A program made the position numbers and the translations under genes. 64,000 bases of DNA, taken from contig JAEURR010000008.1 in assembly GCA_016788115.1 (NCBI GenBank), positions 124,001-188,000 on the forward strand, read 5' to 3'. The notes under the pieces were generated by a model that was not told where the DNA came from, made no database searches, and saw only the letters and a program-made list of their open reading frames with translations. Source of the DNA: Chthonomonas sp. Lineage in GTDB: Bacteria > Armatimonadota > Fimbriimonadia > Fimbriimonadales > Fimbriimonadaceae. The stretch's first letter is position 1. The number at the start of each line of letters is the position of its first letter. Below, in pieces: positions 34,679 through 43,605 of the stretch.

Positions 34679-34710
34679 TGCCCCTGCGTCTCGGCTGAGT
34701 CGCAGGGGCA
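34679..34710 (-). terminator. Rho-independent terminator of ppdK
   Basis: TGCCCCTGCG (34679-34688) pairs with CGCAGGGGCA (34701-34710), with a 12-nt loop, and the minus strand continues into ATTTTGC. It is 20 bp beyond the ppdK stop. Confidence 0.85.
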
Positions 34711-34729
34711 ACGGAGGCTTAGAGAAGCG

Positions 34730-37417
34730 TTACTTGTCGAGCGTCACCTTCACGCCGTCGCGCAGCGCAGCCTGGGCTGCAGCGAGTCGGGCGATGGGTA
34801 CCCGGAAGGGCGAGCAGCTGACGTAGTCGAGGCCGATTTCGTGGCAGAAGTAGATCGACTCGGGGTCGCCACCATGCTCACCGCAGATGCCGCACTTCAG
34901 GTCTGTGCGGGTCGCACGGCCATCATCAACGGCCATGCGCATCAACTTGCCGACGCCGGCGAAGTCGACGGTCTCGAACACGTTGTACGGCAGGATCTTC
35001 TGCTCGACGTAGCGCTGAAGGAACTTGCCCTCGGCGTCGTCTCGGCTGTAACCAAACGTCATCTGAGTGAGGTCGTTCGTGCCGAAACTGAAGAACTGGG
35101 CATACTCAGCGATCTCACCGGCCGTCAGAGCGGCGCGCGGAATCTCGATCATCGTGCCGAAAGCGTAGGGGATTTCAACCCCCTGCTCGCGGACGACGTC
35201 CTTCGCGGTCGCTTCTAGCTGGCTCTGGATGACGCGCAGCTCGTTCACAGTTCCGACGAGCGGAATCATGATTTCCGGAAGCGCCTTCCTACCCGCCTTG
35301 ATCAACTTCGCGGCTGCCTGCAAGATCGCGCGCGTCTGCATGACGACGAGGCCAGGGAAGATGATCGAAAGTCGAACGCCGCGCAGACCGAGCATCGGGT
35401 TCGATTCCTTCATCTGGCTGACGGCGGCGAGCAGCTCCTGCTTCGTCCCGAGTTCGCTATCGAGGCCGGTCACACCCATCGACTTTCGAGTTTCGAGGAT
35501 CGTGACTTCCTTGAGCAGTTCCTCGTGCGACGGCAAGAACTCGTGCATCGGCGGGTCGATGAGCCGAATCGTGACGGGGCGACCATCCATGGCTTCGAAG
35601 ATTCCTTCGAAGTCCGACTGCTGCATCACTTGGAGTTTGTCGAGGGCCCCCTGGCGCTCGGTCTCATCGTTGGTGAGGATCATCTGCTGTACGATCGGCA
35701 GTCGATCATCCCCGAAGAACATGTGCTCGGTGCGGCAGAGGCCAATACCTTCGCATCCAAACGTGATCGCCTGCTGGGCGTCGTGCGGATTGTCTGCGTT
35801 TGCGCGGACCTTCAGACGGCGGAAACCGTCTGCCCAGTGCATCAGCGTGTCGAAGTTCCCAGTGATTTCGGGCTCGATGAGCGCGAGCCCTCCGAGGAAC
35901 ACTTCGCCCGTCGAACCATCGACGGTGATGATGTCGCCTTCGTTGATGGTGAGGTCGCCGTGATGGATCTTGCGGGCCTTCACGTCGACGTGGAGCGATT
36001 CGCAACCAGCGACGCAGGGAATACCAAATCCGCGGGCGACAACTGCAGCATGCGAAGTCTTGCCGCCTCGGGCGGTCAGGATCGCCTGCGAGGCGAGCAT
36101 GCCATGCACGTCGTCGGGGTTCGTCTCTTCGCGGCAGAGAATGACCTTCTCGCCTGCGTGACCACGTGATTCGGCGGTGTTCGCATCGAAAACGGCGATC
36201 CCGACCGCAGCGCCGGGCGAAGCGGCGAGACCCTTCGTGATGGCCTTGACACCAGCGGCTGCCTTCGGATCGATGCGCTTGTGCAGCAATTGATCGAGGT
36301 GCGACGCGGAGACGCGCTGGACGGCCTCTTCCTTGCTGATGAGCCCTTCACCGACCATCTCGACGGCGGCGCGAACTGCAGCCGGGCCGGTCCGCTTACC
36401 GGATCGGCACTGGAGCATGAAGAGCTTTCCGTGCTCGATCGTGAATTCCAAGTCCTGCATATCCTTGTAGTGATGCTCAAGGACGTCGCAGACGCGAACG
36501 AACTCATCGTAGATTGCAGGGTTCTGGTCCTTCAGTGCGCTGATGGGCACCGGAGTTCGCACACCGGCCACAACGTCTTCGCCTTGGGCGTTCATCAGGT
36601 ACTCGCCGTACAGGATGTTCTCGCCGGTCGATGGGTCGCGGGTGAACGCAACTCCCGTCCCGCAGTCGTCACCGGCGTTGCCGTAAACCATGCTCTGGAC
36701 GTTGACCGCGGTTCCGATGTCGTCGCTGATCTTCTCCTTGCGGCGATAGGTGATGGCGCGGTCGTTGTTCCAACTCTTGAAGACGGCTTCGACCGAAAGA
36801 GCCAGCTGCTCCCACACATCGCTGGGAAACTCGCGGCCCGCACCTTCGCGAACGTGGGCAAGGAAGAGGTCGCAAATATCCTTCAAGTGCTCGGCGGTGA
36901 GATCGAGGTCCGAAGCCGCGCCGACTTTCTTCTTGTACTCCGCGAAGATGTGGTTGTCGAACCCGTGCTTGCTCAGGCCGAAGGCGACGTCCGAGAACAT
37001 CATGATGAATCGGCGGTAGCTGTCGTAGACGAATCGGGCGTCGCCCGTCTGCTCAATCATCGACTTCACAGTGTCGGCGTTCAGACCGAGGTTCAGAACC
37101 GTGTCCATCATGCCGGGCATGGAGAATTTCGCACCGGATCGCACCGAAACGAGAAGCGGGCATGCGGGGTCGCCAAACTTCTTGCCAAGAGAGGCTTCTA
37201 TAGCGTGAACGGCCTGCTTCATCTCGTCGAGCAGACCGTTCGGGAACTTCTTTCCATTGCTGTAGTACTCGTTACAGACTTCCGTCGTAACGGTGAACCC
37301 AGGGGGGACCGGGAGTCCGATGTGGGTCATTTCGGCTAGGTTTGCACCCTTGCCTCCAAGAAGGTCGCGCATGGAAGCGTTACCCTCGGTGAACAAATAA
37401 ACTCGCTTGTTGCTCAT
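34730..37417 (-). CDS. ppdK: Pyruvate, phosphate dikinase
   Basis: An 895-residue enzyme that interconverts pyruvate, ATP and phosphate with phosphoenolpyruvate, AMP and pyrophosphate. The N-terminal ATP-grasp part has LLGGKGANLAEMTHIGLPVPPGFT. The central swivelling domain carries the catalytic His in RGGKTSHAAVVARG. The C-terminal PEP domain includes LCRTEHMFFG, LIDPPMHEFLPSHEE and FSFGTNDLTQMTFG. The ATG at 37417 gives the normal family length. An in-frame TTG at 37549 with a much better ribosome binding site would add 44 residues (see the separate site and finding). It is divergent from rpmE and is followed by a terminator. Confidence 0.95.
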   Translation of the reverse strand: MSNKRVYLFTEGNASMRDLLGGKGANLAEMTHIGLPVPPGFTVTTEVCNEYYSNGKKFPNGLLDEMKQAVHAIEASLGKKFGDPACPLLVSVRSGAKFSMPGMMDTVLNLGLNADTVKSMIEQTGDARFVYDSYRRFIMMFSDVAFGLSKHGFDNHIFAEYKKKVGAASDLDLTAEHLKDICDLFLAHVREGAGREFPSDVWEQLALSVEAVFKSWNNDRAITYRRKEKISDDIGTAVNVQSMVYGNAGDDCGTGVAFTRDPSTGENILYGEYLMNAQGEDVVAGVRTPVPISALKDQNPAIYDEFVRVCDVLEHHYKDMQDLEFTIEHGKLFMLQCRSGKRTGPAAVRAAVEMVGEGLISKEEAVQRVSASHLDQLLHKRIDPKAAAGVKAITKGLAASPGAAVGIAVFDANTAESRGHAGEKVILCREETNPDDVHGMLASQAILTARGGKTSHAAVVARGFGIPCVAGCESLHVDVKARKIHHGDLTINEGDIITVDGSTGEVFLGGLALIEPEITGNFDTLMHWADGFRRLKVRANADNPHDAQQAITFGCEGIGLCRTEHMFFGDDRLPIVQQMILTNDETERQGALDKLQVMQQSDFEGIFEAMDGRPVTIRLIDPPMHEFLPSHEELLKEVTILETRKSMGVTGLDSELGTKQELLAAVSQMKESNPMLGLRGVRLSIIFPGLVVMQTRAILQAAAKLIKAGRKALPEIMIPLVGTVNELRVIQSQLEATAKDVVREQGVEIPYAFGTMIEIPRAALTAGEIAEYAQFFSFGTNDLTQMTFGYSRDDAEGKFLQRYVEQKILPYNVFETVDFAGVGKLMRMAVDDGRATRTDLKCGICGEHGGDPESIYFCHEIGLDYVSCSPFRVPIARLAAAQAALRDGVKVTLDK

Positions 37418-37546
37418 GATTTTCGTACCTTGCTCCCCCTGGGGTAGTGCCGCGGAGGGGGTCCTAGGTGATAGTCCTTCTAGGCAGTCCGAGTCGTTGC
37501 CGAGCGGCGACGTTGGCGGGGGGCCCCAACCCTGATCCTGCGGCTT

Positions 37547-37562
37547 CAATTTTACCTCCTTT
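37547..37562 (-). promoter_or_regulatory. Strong ribosome binding site and alternative TTG start for ppdK
   Basis: AAAGGAGG (37562-37555 on the minus strand) is 5 nt upstream of TTG 37549-37547. That TTG is exactly 44 codons in frame ahead of the ppdK ATG at 37417 with no stop between. It is the strongest ribosome binding site noticed in the window. It may set the true start of PpdK or serve a leader peptide. Confidence 0.5.
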
Positions 37563-37590
37563 GAGGCTGAAACGGACCGTTTTTCACGCG

Positions 37591-37620
37591 TTGAGATTCG
37601 TGGAACAGGTGTGCTATAAT
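37591..37620 (+). promoter_or_regulatory. Sigma-70-type promoter of rpmE
   Basis: TTGAGA (37591-37596), an 18-bp spacer and a perfect TATAAT (37615-37620). Transcription would start about 45 bp before the rpmE ATG. This is the best consensus promoter noticed in the window, fitting a highly expressed ribosomal protein gene. Confidence 0.75.
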
Positions 37621-37670
37621 TCAAGTTCGGGCAGGCACTCCGTGCCATCTTGCGCCCAAGGATTGACGCA

Positions 37671-37925
37671 ATGAAACAAGGCATCCACCCAAACAACTAC
37701 CCGGTGATCTTCGTCGATGGCGACCACGAGTGGACGGGCATTTCAAGCATGAAGACGAACGAGACTCGCGTGGTAGACGGAGTGGAGCACTACGTCATCA
37801 AGCTTGAAATCAGCGCCTTCAGCCACCCGTTCTACACGGGCCAGAAGAAAATTATCGACAGCGCCGGTCGCGTCGAGAAGTTCATGCGCCGATACGCCAA
37901 CTCGGGCCAAGCTGGCAGCAAGTAA
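37671..37925 (+). CDS. rpmE: 50S ribosomal protein L31, type B-like
   Basis: An 84-residue ribosomal protein of the L31 family. Family stretches are MKQGIHPNNYPVIF, VIKLEISAFSHPFYTGQKKI and IDSAGRVEKFMRRYAN. It has no cysteines, so it belongs to the non-zinc type B form (sometimes called rpmE2). The ATG at 37671 has AAGGA 8 nt upstream. A consensus promoter and a strong terminator bracket it, so it is a single-gene unit. No zinc-binding (Cys) L31 copy is in the window. Confidence 0.95.
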   Translation: MKQGIHPNNYPVIFVDGDHEWTGISSMKTNETRVVDGVEHYVIKLEISAFSHPFYTGQKKIIDSAGRVEKFMRRYANSGQAGSK

Positions 37926-37946
37926 TCTCTCAGCCACGGCTGAACG

Positions 37947-37977
37947 AGCCCAGAAGGCAAGAGCCTCCTGGGCTTTT
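37947..37977 (+). terminator. Rho-independent terminator of rpmE
   Basis: AGCCCAG-A-AGGC pairs with GCCT-C-CTGGGCT around an AAGA loop, followed by TTTTT. It lies 21 bp after the rpmE stop. Confidence 0.9.
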
Positions 37978-38021
37978 TCGTGCCCGGGAACTCTTTCGTA
38001 TGCGTCAGTGTAGAACGGAAT

Positions 38022-38735
38022 ATGAAAGTATTTGCAAACGCAACTATTATCCGCGCTGAAGATCGAGGGACCGCAAATCGGGCATGGCTTGTCAGTCACC
38101 ACTCGTTCAGCTTCGGTCGCTACTACAACCCTGAGCGCATGGGCTTCCGGTCGTTGCGAGTGATCAATGACGACTTCATCGCCGCAGGCGGTGGGTTCGG
38201 AACGCATCCGCACGACAACATGGAGATCTTCTCGTACGTGCTGAGCGGGGAATTGGAGCACCAGGACAGTATGGGCAACAAGGAGACCTTGCGCCGGGGC
38301 GACTTGCAGCTCATGAGCGCAGGGAGCGGCATCACCCATAGCGAATACAACCCGAGCAAGGAGCAACCGATTCACATGCTCCAGATCTGGATCGAGCCGC
38401 GCGAACTCAACACCAAGCCGACCTACGACGACCGGCACTGGTCAGACGAGGACAAGCTTGGCAAATGGCTGCTGATGCTCTCGCCGGATGCCGAGGCAGG
38501 CTCGATGGCGATCCGGCAGGACGCCAAGGTTTACTCGACGATCCTCCGTGACGACCAGGCTATTGAGGTTGCCGTTGGGGACGGACGGTACGGCTATTTG
38601 CACGTCGCCGACGGTGAGGTCAGGGTTGATGGCGAGGTGCTGAAGGCAGGCGACGCCTTGGAGCTCACTGGCCCTGTCTCGATGAACATGAGCGCTGCGC
38701 AGTTCGGAGAGCTTCTTTTCTTCGACTTGGCGTAA
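38022..38735 (+). CDS. Pirin-family bicupin protein
   Basis: A 237-residue two-cupin protein. The N-terminal cupin has the iron-binding set in GTHPHDNMEIFSYVLSGELEHQDSMG, followed by LQLMSAGSGITHSEYN and PIHMLQIWIEP. Bacterial pirins such as YhhW can act as quercetin 2,3-dioxygenases; others bind regulators. The substrate here is unknown. The ATG at 38022 (MKVFAN) is used, since the frame upstream belongs to the terminator region. It is 43 bp downstream of the rpmE terminator and ends before another terminator, so it is probably a single-gene unit. Confidence 0.88.
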   Translation: MKVFANATIIRAEDRGTANRAWLVSHHSFSFGRYYNPERMGFRSLRVINDDFIAAGGGFGTHPHDNMEIFSYVLSGELEHQDSMGNKETLRRGDLQLMSAGSGITHSEYNPSKEQPIHMLQIWIEPRELNTKPTYDDRHWSDEDKLGKWLLMLSPDAEAGSMAIRQDAKVYSTILRDDQAIEVAVGDGRYGYLHVADGEVRVDGEVLKAGDALELTGPVSMNMSAAQFGELLFFDLA

Positions 38736-38760
38736 GAACAACTTAAGAATCGAAGGTGAC

Positions 38761-38792
38761 CAGGACCGGTGCCCGAAGGGGTGTCCGGTCCT
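38761..38792 (+). terminator. Probable terminator of the pirin gene
   Basis: CAGGACCGG (38761-38769) pairs with CCGGTCCTG (38784-38792), a perfect 9-bp stem with a 14-nt loop. The following T-run is weak (TGTTTGTG), so efficiency is uncertain. It lies between the pirin and IDO genes. Confidence 0.65.
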
Positions 38793-38871
38793 GTGTTTGT
38801 GTGGGCAATCTCACGGTACAGTTGGGTGTGAAGTAGACCGAAAATTCGACGGTACAGCAGGAAAGACAACG

Positions 38872-40029
38872 ATGTCCATTAACTTGACCGATTTCGACAT
38901 TGACCCAATCCGTGGTTTTCTCCCATCCCAGGATCCGCTTCGGCGGCTTCCGGCCGACTTCGATGCGTGGGAGGACTTGGCGCTCAACCTCCCGAAGCGG
39001 TTGATGATGGATGATCTCCGCGGCGCGATCAGCCGACTCCCCGATTTTCCGACGCACAAGCTCGCGGACGACCGAAGTGTTCGTCGCGCCATGAGCTGTT
39101 TGAGTTATCTGGGTCACGCGTACGTTTGGACCGGCGACGCCGCGCAGACGATCCCGGCGAAACTGGCGATCCCCTGGGCTGCGGTAGCCGAGAAAATGGG
39201 GCGCCCGCCCATTCTCAGCTACGGAAGCTACGCCCTCGACAATTGGTGGCGCGTGGACTCTGAGGGCCCGATCGCCTGTGGAAACATCGGCCTGATTCAG
39301 AACTTCTGGGGTGGTGCGGACGAAGAGTGGTTCATCCTCATCCATGTTGATATAGAAGCGAGGGCCGCCTCGGGAATCGTAGCCATGCCGGATGCGCTCG
39401 ATGCTGCAGCGCGTCGCGACGCGCCGGCGCTGGCGGTTCACTTGGGGACTATGGTCCGCTCCCTGGAAGGGATGTGCGCGACGATGCGGCGGATGCCCGA
39501 GTGGTGCGACCCCTATATCTATTTCAACCGAGTACGGCCGTACATCCACGGTTGGAAGAACAATCCGGCCACACCCAATGGAGTGGTGTACGAAGGGGTT
39601 GAGCAGTTTGGTGGTCAGCCGCAGCTCTACCGCGGTGAGACCGGGGCGCAGAGCAGCATCGTGCCCTGCTACGACGCGCTTCTTGGGATCTACCACCAGG
39701 ACGACCCGCTCAAAGAGTACTTGCTGGAGATGCGGCAGTATCAGTCGCCCAAGCACCGAGCCTTTATGGAGGTGCTAGAGACCCGATCGGACGTGCGAGA
39801 CTTCGTGAAGTCCGGGTCAGGTTCTGAAGTTGAGGTCCTGTACAATCGCTGTATTGACCTCATTCGAGAGTTCCGGGCAATCCACCTGGAGTTCGCCGCG
39901 AGCTACATCTTCAAGCAGCAGCAGCAGAATGAGAAGAATCCTGCGGCAGTCGGGACGGGCGGAACACCCTTCATGACGTACTTGAAGAAGCACCGCGACG
40001 AAACCGCCGATCACGTGCTGGCTCCGTAG
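38872..40029 (+). CDS. Indoleamine 2,3-dioxygenase-like haem protein (IDO)
   Basis: A 385-residue protein of the IDO family, which opens the indole ring of tryptophan to N-formylkynurenine with O2. The family blocks are ILSYGSYALDNWW, FNRVRPYIHGW, GVVYEGV, GETGAQSSIVPCYDALLGI, EMRQYQSPKHRAFMEVLE, EFRAIHLEFAASYIFKQ (proximal haem ligand His338) and GTGGTPFMTYLKKHRDET. The ATG at 38872 is chosen, with AGGAAAG upstream, over the frame opening at 38797. No other kynurenine-pathway gene is adjacent, so a role in catabolism or NAD supply is not shown. Confidence in the family is high; substrate preference is uncertain. Confidence 0.9.
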   Translation: MSINLTDFDIDPIRGFLPSQDPLRRLPADFDAWEDLALNLPKRLMMDDLRGAISRLPDFPTHKLADDRSVRRAMSCLSYLGHAYVWTGDAAQTIPAKLAIPWAAVAEKMGRPPILSYGSYALDNWWRVDSEGPIACGNIGLIQNFWGGADEEWFILIHVDIEARAASGIVAMPDALDAAARRDAPALAVHLGTMVRSLEGMCATMRRMPEWCDPYIYFNRVRPYIHGWKNNPATPNGVVYEGVEQFGGQPQLYRGETGAQSSIVPCYDALLGIYHQDDPLKEYLLEMRQYQSPKHRAFMEVLETRSDVRDFVKSGSGSEVEVLYNRCIDLIREFRAIHLEFAASYIFKQQQQNEKNPAAVGTGGTPFMTYLKKHRDETADHVLAP

Positions 40030-40030
40030 A

Positions 40031-41638
40031 CTACTCGCTCGAAGCGCGCGCGAAGACCACCTCGGTGACGGTCCAACCGAGGCGGTCTTCGATGACAAAG
40101 TGGCCGCCCAGGCTTCGCGCCAGGTTCGCGACGATCTGCAACCCCAAGTGACTGTGGACCTGCGGATCAAAACCTGGCTGCAGCTTGTCTCCCGAATTGC
40201 TGACCCACACTCCCACGTCGTCGTCCCCAACCTCAACAGTCACATGAACGTCGCCTTCGCTGGTCTTCTCAAAGCCGTGCTCGACCGCATTTGAGATGAG
40301 TTCGTTGAGGACAAGGGCCACCTGCGTCGCCTGCGTCATGTTCAGACGAACGTCGTCTCCCCGGACCTTGAAACGGATGGTCTTGTCCGGAGCAATGAAG
40401 CTCTGCTGCTGGTGGGTGACCAGCGCTTCGGCAATGCTCTTTATCCCGACGTGATCAAGGTCTTCGCGGCTGAGCAAATCATGTACCGCGGCGATGGCGA
40501 GGATGCGCCGCAGCGAGTCGTTGATCGCGGCTTCTAGGTTCGCGTAGTGCTTGTGCCGAAGCTGTAGTCGCAGGAGCGACACCACCTGCTGCAAGTTGTT
40601 CTTGACCCGGTGGTGCATCTCCTGCATGAGGGTGTTGCGAACCTGGAGTTTCGCGTGTTCGATGGAAACTGCTGCCTGCTTGGCAATGGTCTCCAGAGCA
40701 TCAACCTCGTCAGGGTCGAACATGCGCACGCGGTCCGTGTAGCACGTCAGTACGCCGACCGCCCTTTCTTGGATCAGCAACGGCACGCAAATCATGCTGC
40801 GGAGCCCCTGTTCAACGGCCAAATCATGCCCAATGTACTCGGGATCGCCCTGGACATCCTCCACAATCATCGTCTGCTGTTCGACGATGACGCGACCCGC
40901 AATCGATTCTCCGAGTCGAATCGCGCGCTTGCGCTGATACCCCTTGCTGCTTGCTTGAGTGGCACGCAAAACGAGTTCGTTATTCGTCTCGTCCAAGAGC
41001 CGGACGGTGCACACCCGGTAGTGGAACTGCTGCGCAGTCATGTTCACCAGCAACTGCAGAATCTCCTCCAGGTAAGGCGAGCGCGAGAGGATGTCGGTCA
41101 CCTGGCTCACCGCGCCCATCCGGTGGCTAGCCGCTGCGCCTGCCTCGTAAGCGGTTCGATAGGTCGCAAGCAATCCGGACACTGTCGCCGCGAGAGACTC
41201 CGCGAGCTGAATACTGGCGTTCCTTGGTTCCCACGGCTCTTTCTTGCGGAAGAAGATCGCCCCGATCACACCCTTGTGGATGACAAGCGGTTCGATGATC
41301 GCACTGGGACACCCGGATTCATCGTAGCCGTTGTAGTGCTGGAACGCGGGGTTCTGGCCCATGTCCTTCTTCACGATCTGCCGGACGCCGGACGTCACGA
41401 CCTTGCCGGCCAAGCCGTGGAGCTTGGACACTCGCATCCTGCGAACGAACTCTGGGGCCATAGTGCTGGCCCGCAGGACGAATTCGTCCTGCTCGACGAG
41501 TACGATGTCCACCTCCGCGACGTCGAGCACGTGCTTGCAGAGGTGGGCGAGTTCGCTCAGGAGATGGTCTTCGGACCTGGCTTCTGCAGCGATCCGGATG
41601 AACAGGTTCCAGTCGACGGAGCGGGAACCGGTGGCCAT
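40031..41638 (-). CDS. Sensor histidine kinase with two GAF domains (HisKA_2 type)
   Basis: A 535-residue soluble signal-transduction kinase. Two GAF domains (about residues 20-160 and 190-335) sense small molecules or redox state. The HisKA_2 dimerisation helix has the phospho-acceptor His in EMHHRVKNNLQQV, and the HATPase_c domain has the N-box LNELISNAVEHG and HSHLGLQIVANLARSLGG. There is no membrane segment, so it senses a cytoplasmic cue. The ATG forms TGATG with the stop of the M16 peptidase gene. No response regulator lies next to it, so its partner is elsewhere. It is the last gene of a minus-strand operon. Confidence 0.92.
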   Translation of the reverse strand: MATGSRSVDWNLFIRIAAEARSEDHLLSELAHLCKHVLDVAEVDIVLVEQDEFVLRASTMAPEFVRRMRVSKLHGLAGKVVTSGVRQIVKKDMGQNPAFQHYNGYDESGCPSAIIEPLVIHKGVIGAIFFRKKEPWEPRNASIQLAESLAATVSGLLATYRTAYEAGAAASHRMGAVSQVTDILSRSPYLEEILQLLVNMTAQQFHYRVCTVRLLDETNNELVLRATQASSKGYQRKRAIRLGESIAGRVIVEQQTMIVEDVQGDPEYIGHDLAVEQGLRSMICVPLLIQERAVGVLTCYTDRVRMFDPDEVDALETIAKQAAVSIEHAKLQVRNTLMQEMHHRVKNNLQQVVSLLRLQLRHKHYANLEAAINDSLRRILAIAAVHDLLSREDLDHVGIKSIAEALVTHQQQSFIAPDKTIRFKVRGDDVRLNMTQATQVALVLNELISNAVEHGFEKTSEGDVHVTVEVGDDDVGVWVSNSGDKLQPGFDPQVHSHLGLQIVANLARSLGGHFVIEDRLGWTVTEVVFARASSE

Positions 41639-42861
41639 CAGAAGGGTCCGATGGCCGTGATACTGACTCGGTCTTCGGCAAAGATCCGTTCTGCCACCCG
41701 AATGAGGTCATCATTCGTCACACGGTTGATCTTATCCAAGGTCTCCTCCAGCGGGATGATCCGGTTGTGGTTGAGCTCGTTCTTGACCATTCTGGACATG
41801 CGGGCATTCAGGCTCTCGAGCGCCAGGACCATGTTGCCCGCGATCGAACGCTTTACCCGCTGGAGCTCCTCTTCCGGGACTGGCTGCGTCGAAATCTTGA
41901 GAAACTCTTGCTTGACGACCGACTGGACTTCTCCCCAAGTCTGGGCACCAGTGCCGCCGTACACCGTGAACAGCCCGCCACCGGTGTAGCTTAGGTTGTA
42001 ACTGCCGATCGAGTAAACGAGGCCACGTCTCTCACGCACTTCTTGGAAGAGGCGACTGCTCATGCCACTGCCGAGCACCCCATCGAGTACTGCGAACGTG
42101 TACAAATCGGGATCGTAGAGCGAACAAGACTCAGTCCCGATGCAGAAGTGAACCTGCTCGACATCTTTACCGATTTCACGCGATTGAACTTTGTTCTCGG
42201 GCTGCGTCGCGGGCTGCCCGCCACCGCCGGACGGGAGCGAACCGAGGACGGATTCGGCTTGCTGGAGCAAAGCGTCCACATCCACGCGTCCAGCTACCCC
42301 GAGCACAATGTTCCCGGCGCGATACTGCCGGTCCATGTAACTGACAAAATGATCGCGCTGGAAGCTCCGCACGGACTCCGCGGTTCCAATAATCGGCTTG
42401 CCGAGCGGGTGGCTGCCCCAGCGTCCTTCGATGTGCAACTCGTGGACGTGATCGCCAGGCTCGTCCTCGCTCCGCTTGATCTCTTCGAGGATGACGCCGC
42501 ACTCGCGATCGATTTCTTCCTGATCCATCAGCGAGTGGGTCATCATGTCGCTCAGCACGTCGATTCCATTCGAGACATCGTCGGCGAGGACCCGGCAATA
42601 GTAGCAGGTCATCTCCTTGTCTGTGAATGCATTCAGCATGCCACCGCGACCCTCGATCGCCTCCGCAATCTGCTTCGCCGTGCGAGACGGGGTCCCCTTG
42701 AAGAGCATGTGCTCGATGAAGTGAGTCAGACCCGCTTCGTTTTCGAGCTCATTGCGGCTGCCAGTTTGGCACCATAGCCCCACCGCCGCAGACATGACGC
42801 TTTGGTCTAGCTCGATCAAGACGCGTACGCCGTTACTGAGAGTGTACTTTTCGGTTGCCAT
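41638..42861 (-). CDS. M16-family zinc metallopeptidase (pitrilysin/processing-peptidase type)
   Basis: A 407-residue inverzincin. The inverted zinc motif HFIEHMLFKG (HxxEH) is near residue 50, with the third ligand Glu about 76 residues later in ECGVILEEIKRSEDEP. The second half is the non-catalytic M16 domain (GLVYSIGSYNLSYTGGG). It probably degrades peptides in the cytoplasm or acts as a processing peptidase. The ATG at 42861 sits 5 nt after the FAH-family stop; the longer frame to 42975 overlaps that gene and is rejected. It is in an operon with GH133, FAH and the kinase. Confidence 0.93.
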   Translation of the reverse strand: MATEKYTLSNGVRVLIELDQSVMSAAVGLWCQTGSRNELENEAGLTHFIEHMLFKGTPSRTAKQIAEAIEGRGGMLNAFTDKEMTCYYCRVLADDVSNGIDVLSDMMTHSLMDQEEIDRECGVILEEIKRSEDEPGDHVHELHIEGRWGSHPLGKPIIGTAESVRSFQRDHFVSYMDRQYRAGNIVLGVAGRVDVDALLQQAESVLGSLPSGGGGQPATQPENKVQSREIGKDVEQVHFCIGTESCSLYDPDLYTFAVLDGVLGSGMSSRLFQEVRERRGLVYSIGSYNLSYTGGGLFTVYGGTGAQTWGEVQSVVKQEFLKISTQPVPEEELQRVKRSIAGNMVLALESLNARMSRMVKNELNHNRIIPLEETLDKINRVTNDDLIRVAERIFAEDRVSITAIGPF

Positions 42862-42865
42862 AGGT

Positions 42866-43585
42866 TTAGCCGATGATGACGGTGAGGAGGCCGAGCCGCT
42901 CGAATCCCAGTTGAACGGTGTCGCCCTCCTGGAGTGACCGCCCGAGGCTCGATTCTGCGAGTCCGGGCGATGCAAGCGCGGGGAGAGCGATGATGTCGCC
43001 TGGATTGACGAAGTTCGTGCGAGTTGCCGCGAGGACAGCTTGTGCTGGCGACAGAGTTAGGGACTCCTCGTTTGCGAAGCGCTGTGCTTGGTTGACGATC
43101 AACTCCCAGCGCCATGGCAGGTTGCCCGCTTCGGACTCCAACTCTGGAAACTCGTCAATCGTGTGCAAAAAGGGGCCGATGGCAATCGGAGCATCGAGCG
43201 GGGACTGACCCGGCACGCGGAACCGCATGACATTCGTGAGGCCGATCATCATTCCGACCGCTTCGCCGAGCTCGATCCGGGTCGCATGGTCGCGCATGAC
43301 GATGCCGACGCGAGACTCGACTTCAAGACTCGTGACTCCCGCCGGCAGCTCAAACTCGTCCACGGCACCCAGCATCCCTGCCGGGTTTGCGTAGGTGTAA
43401 GTGCCATCTGGTTCAAAGACTCTCAGGCTCGGTGGCGTGCCGACGGGTGGCAGAAACTTGATCTTGCTCAGATCGTGAATCCCAATGGCGTTGTTCCCAT
43501 CGGTTTCGTAGACGCGATTGTCATGGAAAACGCCCGAGCGGGCTGCTTCTGGCTGGTCGGTGAGGAGAAAGCGGCAAAGCTTCAT
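42866..43585 (-). CDS. Fumarylacetoacetate hydrolase (FAH) family protein
   Basis: A 239-residue protein with the FAH-type fold. The first 50 residues are the small N-terminal domain; the core has VGIVMRDHATRIELGEAVGMMIGLTNVM, PFLHTIDEFPE and TNFVNPGDIIALPALASPGLAESSLGRSLQEGDTVQLGFERLG. Members hydrolyse or decarboxylate beta-diketo acids or 2-keto acids. The strict EXE metal set of well-studied members is not clear here, so the reaction is unknown. It lies 20 bp after the GH133 gene and 4 nt before the M16 peptidase gene on the same strand. Confidence 0.78.
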   Translation of the reverse strand: MKLCRFLLTDQPEAARSGVFHDNRVYETDGNNAIGIHDLSKIKFLPPVGTPPSLRVFEPDGTYTYANPAGMLGAVDEFELPAGVTSLEVESRVGIVMRDHATRIELGEAVGMMIGLTNVMRFRVPGQSPLDAPIAIGPFLHTIDEFPELESEAGNLPWRWELIVNQAQRFANEESLTLSPAQAVLAATRTNFVNPGDIIALPALASPGLAESSLGRSLQEGDTVQLGFERLGLLTVIIG

Positions 43586-43605
43586 CAGGCCAGAAGGTAC
43601 CCGTT

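Noticed and set aside
36281-37339. 352-codon open frame on the plus strand
   Set aside because: It is a shadow of ppdK, which has all family motifs on the other strand.
37418-37546. Riboswitch or structured RNA ahead of ppdK
   Set aside because: Only a 6-bp GC-rich inverted repeat is visible; no known riboswitch core was recognised.
40610-41989. 459-codon open frame on the plus strand
   Set aside because: It runs antisense to the histidine kinase and the M16 peptidase across their gene boundary.
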